NCBI GenBank assembly: GCA_963774415.1
Contig: CAVZEU010000001.1
Location: 806,001 to 870,000, forward strand
Reading direction: 5' to 3'
Origin: SZUA-36 sp963774415
Lineage (GTDB): Bacteria > Pseudomonadota > Gammaproteobacteria > Xanthomonadales > SZUA-36
DNA length: 64,000 bases
Shown here: positions 53,292-60,225 of the stretch, in pieces
Layout of the letters: each line of letters opens with the position of its first letter
Position numbering within the stretch: the first letter of the stretch is position 1
Position numbers and translations under genes: made by a program
The notes under the pieces: generated by a model
The model's database searches: none
The model's input: only the letters and a program-made list of their open reading frames with translations
Told to the model about the DNA's origin: nothing

Positions 53292-54452
53292 ATGTCTACA
53301 AGTGAAATCATTGCACGCTGCCAGCAACTCTACGACGACCTGGATTTCGGCAGCGCCCGCGCCTGGAAAGAAGCCGACCCGAAACGCAAGGTCGTCGGGT
53401 ACATGCCGGTGTACGTGCCGCGCGAGATCATTCATGCTGCCGGCATGCTGCCGCTGGGCATTCTCGGCGGCGGCGACCAGCTGGAAGTGATCCACGGCGA
53501 CGCTTACTACCAGAGTTACATCTGCCGCATCCCCCGCTCCACGATCGAACTGGGGCTGACCAAGCGGCTGGACTTCGTCGACGGCATGCTTTTCCCGAGC
53601 ATCTGCGATGTCATCCGCAACCTGTCGGGCATGTGGAAACTGATGTTTCCGGACACCTACGTGCGCTATTTCGACGTGCCGCAGAATTACCAGGACGACA
53701 TCGGCGGGGAATACTACATCGAGGAACTCAGGGAACTTAAACGGGGCCTGGAAAAACTGGGCGGCGTCACGATCACGGACGAGGCGCTGCGCGCCTCCAC
53801 CGCCCTTTACAATGAAAACCGCCGCCTGATCAACGCCGTCTACGACTTCCGCGCACAGCAGCCCGCGAAGGCGCCGTCCGTTGAGGTCTACCTGCTGATG
53901 CGGGCCGGCATGGTGCTGCCGGTGGAGGAGCACAACCAATTGCTCGCCGACTACCTAGCGGCCGCCGAGGCCGAGGAACGGCCGGTCAGGGACAACTGCC
54001 GCATCGTCATCAACGGCGCCTTCTGCGAACAACCGCCGCTGAACCTGATCCGCTCGATCGAGATGGCCGGCTGCTACATCGTCGATGACGACTACATGCT
54101 GATCAACCGCTGGCTGCTGGACGAAGTGCCGCTCGACGGCGATCCGCTCGCCAACCTCTCGGCCGCCTTCCTGCACGCCTCCGCCGACACCGCGGCAAAA
54201 TATTCCGAGCGCGAGGAAGACGTCGGCGCTTACCTGCTTGCCACCGTCAGAAAGACCGGCGCGGAGGGTGTGATATTCACGGCGCCCAGTTTCTGCGACC
54301 CGGCGCTGCTGGAACGCCCGATGCTGGCCGACCGCATGGACGAACACGACATACCCTACATTTCCTTCAAGTACGCGGAAAATTCCGGCCAGATGCAGCC
54401 CATCCGCGAACAGGCGGGTACTTTTGCCGACTCGATCAAACTCTGGAGTTAG
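53292..54452 (+). CDS. bcrC: Benzoyl-CoA reductase subunit C (gamma)
   Basis: 386 residues from ATG 53292 (GGTGGA upstream). Start STSEIIARCQQLYDDLDF and Fe-S/substrate region YQSYICRIPRSTIELGLT, LFPSICDVIRNLSGMW, homologous to 2-hydroxyacyl-CoA dehydratase subunits. With BcrB it holds the active-site [4Fe-4S] and the benzoyl-CoA site. Size agrees with the Thauera protein (about 386). Confidence 0.95.
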   Translation: MSTSEIIARCQQLYDDLDFGSARAWKEADPKRKVVGYMPVYVPREIIHAAGMLPLGILGGGDQLEVIHGDAYYQSYICRIPRSTIELGLTKRLDFVDGMLFPSICDVIRNLSGMWKLMFPDTYVRYFDVPQNYQDDIGGEYYIEELRELKRGLEKLGGVTITDEALRASTALYNENRRLINAVYDFRAQQPAKAPSVEVYLLMRAGMVLPVEEHNQLLADYLAAAEAEERPVRDNCRIVINGAFCEQPPLNLIRSIEMAGCYIVDDDYMLINRWLLDEVPLDGDPLANLSAAFLHASADTAAKYSEREEDVGAYLLATVRKTGAEGVIFTAPSFCDPALLERPMLADRMDEHDIPYISFKYAENSGQMQPIREQAGTFADSIKLWS

Positions 54453-54458
54453 GACGCC

Positions 54459-55751
54459 ATGAACACGAAAGCAAGTGAAGTCATCAAAGATTCATCGATG
54501 CTGCTGCAGAAAAAGATGATCGCGGATAATTACGACGCGCTCACCAGCACCCAGGAAAGCGGCAAGAAGATTTCCGCCACGTTCGTTCCCGGCAACCTCA
54601 ACGAGCTGGTCATGTGTTTCGACATGCTCAACAACCTGCCAGAGATCAATGCGATCAACAACGGCATGCGCAAGAAGAGCGGCGCCATGGTCATGCAGGC
54701 GGAGAAACAGGGCCATTCCGAGGACGTGTGCACCTATGTCAAGGCGGACATCGGCTCGATGTCACGCGGCAGTATCGCGCCGAACGGCAAACCGATGCCG
54801 CCGCCGAACCTGCTGCTGTTGTCCTACACCGGCTGTTTCACCTTTATGAAGTGGTTCGAACTGCTGCGCCACGAATACGGTTGCGAGACGGCGATGCTGC
54901 ACGTGCCGTACGAGGGTGACGGCGTCATCACGCAGAACATGCGCGACTACGTCGTCAAGCAACTCAAGGAGAACGTGATCCCGGCGCTGGAAAAGGTCAG
55001 CGGCGTCAAGTTCGACATCGACCGCCTGCGCGAATATTTGCGCAACTCGGCCCGTGCCGAGGACGATTTCGTCTGGGTGCTGCAAAGCGCCAAGAACCGG
55101 CCGTCACCGATCGACGCCTATTTTGGCGGCGTCTATTACATCGGCCCGATCTTCACCGCCTTCAGGGGCACCGAGCAGGCAGTCACCTACTACAAGCTGT
55201 TGCGCGAGGAAATCGAGGAGCGGCTGCGCCAGGGCAAGGGCCCGATCACGCCGGACGGCGACCTCGCCGAGGAGCGTTACCGGCTGGTCGTGGAAGGGCC
55301 GCCCAACTGGACCAACTTCCGCGAGTTCTGGAAAATGTTCTACGAAGAGGGCGCCGTCGTCGTGGCCAGCACCTACACCAAGGTCGGCGGCGTCTACGAC
55401 CTCGGCTTCCGGCACGACCCGGAACACCCGCTCGAGACCCTCGCCGATTACTGCCTCGGCTGCTATACCAACCGCAACCTGGCGCAGCGCGTCGAGATGC
55501 TGACGAACTATGTCAACGAATACGAGGCGGACGGTCTTTTGATCAACTCCATCAAGAGCTGCAACAGTTTCTCGGCCGGGCAGTTGATGATGATGCGGGA
55601 AGTCGAGAAGCGCACAGGCAAGCCCGGCGCTTTCATCGAGACGGACCTGGTCGATCCGCGCTACTTTTCCGCCGCCAACGTCAAGAACCGGCTGGAGAGC
55701 TACTTCCAGATGATCGAGCAAAAACGCCAGGGCGCCCGCACTGCGGCCTGA
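54459..55751 (+). CDS. bcrB: Benzoyl-CoA reductase subunit B (beta)
   Basis: 430 residues. Cys-bearing elements: LLSYTGCFTFMKWFELL, YCLGCYTNRNLAQRVEM, IKSCNSFSAGQLMMM, as in HgdB-type [4Fe-4S] subunits. The BcrBC pair performs the Birch-like two-electron reduction of the aromatic ring. Seven bases separate it from bcrC. Confidence 0.95.
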   Translation: MNTKASEVIKDSSMLLQKKMIADNYDALTSTQESGKKISATFVPGNLNELVMCFDMLNNLPEINAINNGMRKKSGAMVMQAEKQGHSEDVCTYVKADIGSMSRGSIAPNGKPMPPPNLLLLSYTGCFTFMKWFELLRHEYGCETAMLHVPYEGDGVITQNMRDYVVKQLKENVIPALEKVSGVKFDIDRLREYLRNSARAEDDFVWVLQSAKNRPSPIDAYFGGVYYIGPIFTAFRGTEQAVTYYKLLREEIEERLRQGKGPITPDGDLAEERYRLVVEGPPNWTNFREFWKMFYEEGAVVVASTYTKVGGVYDLGFRHDPEHPLETLADYCLGCYTNRNLAQRVEMLTNYVNEYEADGLLINSIKSCNSFSAGQLMMMREVEKRTGKPGAFIETDLVDPRYFSAANVKNRLESYFQMIEQKRQGARTAA

Positions 55752-55775
55752 CAGCAACCAGCGAGGAATGCACGC

Positions 55776-57089
55776 ATGAAGTGTTTTATCGGTATCGACC
55801 TCGGGTCCACGACCACCAAGGCGGTCATGATGGACGCCAGCGGCGACGTCCTGGGCCGCGGCATCACCAATTCGCGTTCGAATTACGACACGGCCAGCCA
55901 GGTTTCCAAGCTCGAGGCCGTGGTCAGCACCCGCCTGGAGCTGTGCCGGCGCGCTCTGGTCGGGGTTCCCGGCATGGAGCAGCACGTCGACGAACTGGTG
56001 ACGGCGCTGGAACGCAACTTCCGCCTGGAGCTGTTTCTGAACCAGCTCGACGACTTGCAGATGACCTGCCTGCACAACGCGGCGGACGTCAGGCACGCCG
56101 ATATCGGCGACGCGCTCAGCGAGGCGCTGGTCGAAGTGTTCAAGCGCATGCGCGACCAGTTGGTCAATCTCTATGCCCCCGGTGTCGACCGCAAGTCCGA
56201 TTTTTTCCGTGACCTGGCCGGTTCCGTGTACATGCACAAGGCGGAAGAAGTGGCCGAGGAAGCCGGCCTCTCTTTCGACGTGATGATCAACATCTACGAC
56301 AAGTCCATCATCGAGGTCGAAAACCGGCCGCCCAACGAGGAACTGGTAACCACGTTCCTGCGCGCCCTGGACCGTGTCATGAACGAAATGGCGGACCTGC
56401 CGGTGGAACAGGAAGTGATCCGTGACGTGGTCAAGGAGAACCTCGCCATCGAACTCGAGGAAACCTTCGTGGTCGGCACCGGCTACGGCCGCGTGCGGCT
56501 GCCGTTTCCGAAAGAGCACATCCGCTCGGAAATACTGTGCCACGGGCTCGGCGCGCACCTGATGTATCCGGATACGCGTACGGTGCTGGACATCGGCGGC
56601 CAGGACACCAAGGGAATCCAGGTGGACGCCAACGGCATCGTCGTCAATTTTCAGATGAACGACCGCTGCGCCGCGGGCTGCGGCCGCTACCTCGGTTACA
56701 TCGCCGACGAGATGAACATCGGCCTGCACGAACTCGGCCCGATCGCGATGAAGGCCAGCAAGACCATACGCATCAACTCGACCTGCACCGTCTTTGCCGG
56801 CGCGGAATTGCGCGACCGCCTGGCCCTGGGCGAAAGCCGCGCGGACATCCTGGCGGGTCTGCACCGCTCCATCGTGCTGCGGGCCATGTCCATTATTTCC
56901 AGGTCCGGCGGCGTCACCAACGAATTTACGTTTACCGGCGGTGTCGCCAAGAACGAGGCCGCCGTGCGCGAACTGAAAAAACTGGTGCAGGAAAACTACG
57001 GCGATGTGAAGATCAACATCGATCCCGATTCCATTTACACGGGCGCACTGGGCGCAGCGGAATTCGCGCGCCGTGCCGTGGAGGCTTGA
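55776..57089 (+). CDS. bcrA: Benzoyl-CoA reductase subunit A (ATPase, alpha)
   Basis: 437 residues, the Thauera-type long version (the Azoarcus Bzd-type ATPase subunits are shorter). ASKHA ATPase start GIDLGSTTTKAVMMD, an inserted helical region about 60-220, then cluster-binding CAAGCGRYLGYIADE with Cys298 and STCTVFAGAE with Cys337. The 39-residue gap equals that between the two bridging cysteines of the HgdC activator. Couples ATP hydrolysis to electron transfer from ferredoxin. Confidence 0.94.
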   Translation: MKCFIGIDLGSTTTKAVMMDASGDVLGRGITNSRSNYDTASQVSKLEAVVSTRLELCRRALVGVPGMEQHVDELVTALERNFRLELFLNQLDDLQMTCLHNAADVRHADIGDALSEALVEVFKRMRDQLVNLYAPGVDRKSDFFRDLAGSVYMHKAEEVAEEAGLSFDVMINIYDKSIIEVENRPPNEELVTTFLRALDRVMNEMADLPVEQEVIRDVVKENLAIELEETFVVGTGYGRVRLPFPKEHIRSEILCHGLGAHLMYPDTRTVLDIGGQDTKGIQVDANGIVVNFQMNDRCAAGCGRYLGYIADEMNIGLHELGPIAMKASKTIRINSTCTVFAGAELRDRLALGESRADILAGLHRSIVLRAMSIISRSGGVTNEFTFTGGVAKNEAAVRELKKLVQENYGDVKINIDPDSIYTGALGAAEFARRAVEA

Positions 57090-57090
57090 A

Positions 57091-57933
57091 ATGACAATCA
57101 CAGCAGGCGTCGATCTGGGTACCGGCACGGTCAAGACCGTGCTCTTCAGCATCGAGGGCGACAAGGTCGAATGGCTGGCGCGGCGCGCCGACCGGATCCG
57201 GCAGCGCGATCCCTTCGACCTTGCCGCAAAGGGCTACGACGAGATCCTGGCCGAGGCCGGTCTCGAGCGTGACGAGGTGCAGTACGTCGCCACCACCGGT
57301 GACGGCGAAACCATCCCGTTTCGCACCGGGCATTTTTATTCCATGACCACGCACGCCCGCGGCGCCATCTACCTCGAACCGGAGGCCCGCGCGGTCCTCG
57401 ACATCGGCGCCCTGCACGGGCGCGCCGTGAAGATGGACGGGCGCGGCAAGGTGCTCGGCTACCGCATGACCAGCCAGTGTGCGTCCGGGTCGGGCCAGTT
57501 CCTGGAAAACATCTCCCGCTATCTCGGCATCGCGCAGGATGAAATCGGCGGCCTTTCCAAGCAGGCGGATGACCCCGAGGTGGTGTCGAGCATCTGCGCG
57601 GTGCTGGCGGAAACGGACGTCATCAACATGGTCTCACGCGGCATCACGGCACCCAATATCCTCAAGGGTATCCATCTTTCGATGGCGGGCCGCCTGGCGA
57701 AACTGCTGCGTGTCATCAAGGTCACCGGCGGCGTCGCGCTGGCGACCGGCGGGCTGGCGCTGGACGACGGGCTGATGGCGGCCCTGAACGAGTCGCTGGT
57801 CAAGCAGAAAATCGACGTCGAAGCACGCAGCCACCCGGATTCGATTTACGCCGGCGCCATCGGCGCCGCATTGTGGGGCGCCTACCGCTATGAAAAGCTC
57901 AAGCAAATGGATTCCCTGGCAATTGCCTCCTGA
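57091..57933 (+). CDS. bcrD: Benzoyl-CoA reductase subunit D (ATPase, delta)
   Basis: 280 residues from ATG 57091, 1 base after the bcrA stop. GVDLGTGTVKTVLF nucleotide site, CASGSGQFLENISRYLG with Cys130 and SSICAVLAETDV with Cys169 (39-residue spacing again), GGVALATGGLAL. Partner of BcrA; together they share one [4Fe-4S] cluster and two ATP. Confidence 0.95.
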   Translation: MTITAGVDLGTGTVKTVLFSIEGDKVEWLARRADRIRQRDPFDLAAKGYDEILAEAGLERDEVQYVATTGDGETIPFRTGHFYSMTTHARGAIYLEPEARAVLDIGALHGRAVKMDGRGKVLGYRMTSQCASGSGQFLENISRYLGIAQDEIGGLSKQADDPEVVSSICAVLAETDVINMVSRGITAPNILKGIHLSMAGRLAKLLRVIKVTGGVALATGGLALDDGLMAALNESLVKQKIDVEARSHPDSIYAGAIGAALWGAYRYEKLKQMDSLAIAS

Positions 57934-57953
57934 AACGAGAAGGAGTACCTATT

Positions 57954-58199
57954 ATGGCATTGATGATCAAAGACAACTGTGAAGTTTGCGATGCATGCAT
58001 ACTGGAATGCCCTAACGAGGCCATCAGCGAAGGCGACCCGTACGTCATCGACGCGCTGCGTTGTACGGAATGCGTTGGTGAATTCGACACGCCGCAATGC
58101 CAGCTGGTGTGCCCGGTCGAAGAATGCATCGTCCCCAATCCCGATTTCGTCGAGAGCCGGGACGAGCTGCAGATGAAATACGACACGCTGCACGGCTGA
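57954..58199 (+). CDS. fdx: 2[4Fe-4S] ferredoxin (benzoyl-CoA reductase electron donor)
   Basis: 81 residues. CEVCDACILECPNEA and CTECVGEFDTPQCQLVCPV, the Allochromatium-type ferredoxin with an insertion in the second motif and a C-terminal helix. Such ferredoxins have low-potential clusters and act between Kor and Bcr in Thauera, where the gene also follows bcrD. Confidence 0.92.
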   Translation: MALMIKDNCEVCDACILECPNEAISEGDPYVIDALRCTECVGEFDTPQCQLVCPVEECIVPNPDFVESRDELQMKYDTLHG

Positions 58200-58203
58200 A
58201 AAC

Positions 58204-58668
58204 ATGACGACCTGCAATCTGCTCGACGCGGCAGCGCTGGCTGACGCCGATGTGGCCGCCATCATCGAGCTCGACAGCGCCACGAATGGCAGCCGCAGGG
58301 CCGATTTCTTCGCCCGGCGCTTCGCCGCGCAAAAGAGCGCTCCGGATGCCTTCGTCTCGATGACGGCCAGCGACGGGGACACACTGGTCGGTTTTGCCAG
58401 CTGTCACCTGCTGCAGGGCGAATTCGGCACCGATCAACTGACTGCGGTTCTCGACGCGCTGGCCGTGGAGCCGGGCAGCCAGGGCCACGGGATCGGCCAC
58501 GCTCTGCTGGCCGAATTGCTGAGCGAATTACGGACACGCGGCGCACACGAATTGCGCACCCAGGCCGTCTGGAATCAGCCCGCTCTGCTCAATTTCTTTG
58601 CCGACACCGGGTTCGAATTGGCGCCGAGGCTGATACTCGAACGCTCAACCCGGGATGTTCGATTCTGA
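58204..58668 (+). CDS. GNAT family acetyltransferase 1 of the bcr operon
   Basis: 154 residues. Acetyl-CoA site near LAVEPGSQGHGIGHALLAELLSEL (Q/RxxGxG/A as QGHGIG), typical of GNAT. Five bp after fdx, so part of the bcr transcript. In some bad/bcr clusters (Rhodopseudomonas BadL) a GNAT is present and acetylates aromatic amines or controls induction; whether this one does is inference. Only weakly similar to its neighbour (second GNAT). Confidence 0.82.
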   Translation: MTTCNLLDAAALADADVAAIIELDSATNGSRRADFFARRFAAQKSAPDAFVSMTASDGDTLVGFASCHLLQGEFGTDQLTAVLDALAVEPGSQGHGIGHALLAELLSELRTRGAHELRTQAVWNQPALLNFFADTGFELAPRLILERSTRDVRF

Positions 58669-58679
58669 AGGAACCGCCC

Positions 58680-59228
58680 ATGACCACAAAAGAATCCAAC
58701 CGGACCCGCGCCCGCGACGACGAGGCGCTTTCAGTCGAGGTCGACTACGGCAAAATCACAGGCGACGACTTCACCAGGCTGTCGCGCGACCAGGTGCTGG
58801 TGCGCACGCTGCGAAGCGACGACCTGGACGCGGTGGTCAAAACCGACCGCGACATTACCGGCCGCGACCGGCGCGCCTTCTACCAGCGCAAGTTCAGCGA
58901 AGTGCTGTACGAGTCCGGTCTGCGTATTTCACTGGTGGCGGAGATCGACGGCTGCATCGCGGGTTTCATGATGGCGCGGCTCGACTTCGGCGAATTCGGG
59001 CGAACGGCCTCCGAGGCCGTCATCGACACCCTCGGCGTTGCCAGGGCCTTTCGCGCGCAAAGGGTCGGCCACGCCCTGTTATCGCAATTGCTCACCAACC
59101 TGGCGACGCTGCAGGTGGAGACGGTCCGCTCCGAGGTCGAATGGGACAATTTCGATCTGCTCGGCTTTCTGCAAAGTTGCGGCTTCCAGCCCTCGCAGCG
59201 GCTCGCACTGAACTGCGACCTGGCCTGA
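58680..59228 (+). CDS. GNAT family acetyltransferase 2 of the bcr operon
   Basis: 182 residues; GGAACCG upstream of ATG 58680. N-terminal 40 residues are polar, then GNAT core: VRTLRSDDLDAVVKTDRDITG, ISLVAEIDGCIAGFMMARLDF and LGVARAFRAQRVGHALLSQLL (acetyl-CoA loop RAQRVG). Directly follows GNAT 1 in the same frame family; likely an ancient pair. Substrate unknown (lysine of acyl-CoA ligase or aromatic amine are options). Confidence 0.82.
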   Translation: MTTKESNRTRARDDEALSVEVDYGKITGDDFTRLSRDQVLVRTLRSDDLDAVVKTDRDITGRDRRAFYQRKFSEVLYESGLRISLVAEIDGCIAGFMMARLDFGEFGRTASEAVIDTLGVARAFRAQRVGHALLSQLLTNLATLQVETVRSEVEWDNFDLLGFLQSCGFQPSQRLALNCDLA

Positions 59229-59279
59229 TCGGCGCCGAGTTGACCTCTGCGCGTGTCTGCCGCAAACTCGATTGACCCA

Positions 59280-59711
59280 ATGGCGGCCCGGGCACGCGCA
59301 ATGGCATTTACCAGCCTTCTGAAAATACGCTTTGACGACGTCGACGGCGCCGGGATCGTTTATTACCCGCAGTTCTTCCATCTCTGTCACAAAGCCTTCG
59401 AGGACTTTTTCGACGACGCGGCCAGCGTCTCCTACCCACAACTGATCAATGAACGGCGCCGCGGATTTCCGACCGTGGCGATCGAGTCGAAATTTACCGC
59501 GTCACTGCGCTACGGTGACATCGCGCTGGTCAAGCTGGCGATCAACAAGGTCGGCAACACGTCCGCGACGTTCGATTACGAGATTCGCCGCAAACATGAC
59601 TCCAGGCTCTGCTTTTCGGCCCGGATCACCAAGGTGTTCATGGACCTGGACAAGCACTGCGTGCTGCCGATCCCCGAGGACATGCGCTCGCTCTGGAAAA
59701 GCATACTCTGA
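59280..59711 (+). CDS. Hotdog-fold acyl-CoA thioesterase (4HBT/YbgC type)
   Basis: 143 residues from ATG 59280; 59253 (GTG) or 59301 (ATG) are alternatives, none has a strong ribosome site. Core: SLLKIRFDDVDGAGIVYYPQFFHLCHKAFEDFF with the Asp of the 4-hydroxybenzoyl-CoA thioesterase family, then YGDIALVKLAINKVGNTSATFDYEI. It hydrolyses acyl- or aroyl-CoA. Lying between the bcr and hcr genes it may release CoA from benzoyl- or 4-hydroxybenzoyl-CoA. Confidence 0.85.
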   Translation: MAARARAMAFTSLLKIRFDDVDGAGIVYYPQFFHLCHKAFEDFFDDAASVSYPQLINERRRGFPTVAIESKFTASLRYGDIALVKLAINKVGNTSATFDYEIRRKHDSRLCFSARITKVFMDLDKHCVLPIPEDMRSLWKSIL

Positions 59712-59712
59712 G

Positions 59713-60225
59713 ATGAAAGCGGCAAACAAGATAAGGCTCAAATTCGAGGTCAACGGCAGCACGCAGGAGGTGCTCACCGAACCGTCGCGGACGTTGCTCG
59801 AGGTGCTGCGCGAAGACTTGCGGCTGACCGGGACCAAACACGGCTGCGAACTCGGTGAGTGCGGCGCCTGCACCGTGCTGCTGGACGGCGTGCCGGTCAT
59901 GGCTTGCCTGCAACTCGCCGCCCAGTGCCAGGACGCCCGCGTCGATACCGTGGAGGGCCTGGCCGGCGCCGACGGCCTGCACCCCTTGCAGCAGGCCCTG
60001 GCTGAAAACGGCGGGCTGCAATGCGGCTATTGCACCCCCGGCGTGCTGATGACCGCCAAGGCGCTGCTGGCAGAGCAGCCCGAGCCCGCGGCAACGGAAA
60101 TCCGCGAAGCCCTGTCGGGCAACCTGTGCCGCTGCACCGGTTACCAGCAAATCGTGGAGGCGATCGAAACCGCGGCCGCGCGCATGCGCGCCAACGGCAA
60201 CGGCGGCAGGGAAAACGGCCCATGA
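59713..60225 (+). CDS. hcrC: 4-hydroxybenzoyl-CoA reductase gamma subunit (2[2Fe-2S])
   Basis: 170 residues from ATG 59713. Plant-type cluster motif CELGECGACTVLLDG and second cluster CGYCTPGVLM..NLCRCTGYQQIVEAI. Carries electrons to and from the Mo site. One base after the thioesterase stop. Size close to the Thauera subunit (about 161). Confidence 0.92.
   Translation: MKAANKIRLKFEVNGSTQEVLTEPSRTLLEVLREDLRLTGTKHGCELGECGACTVLLDGVPVMACLQLAAQCQDARVDTVEGLAGADGLHPLQQALAENGGLQCGYCTPGVLMTAKALLAEQPEPAATEIREALSGNLCRCTGYQQIVEAIETAAARMRANGNGGRENGP

Noticed and set aside
55104..57164. 686-aa minus-strand open frame
   Set aside because: Antisense to bcrB-bcrA; those genes have unequivocal motifs.
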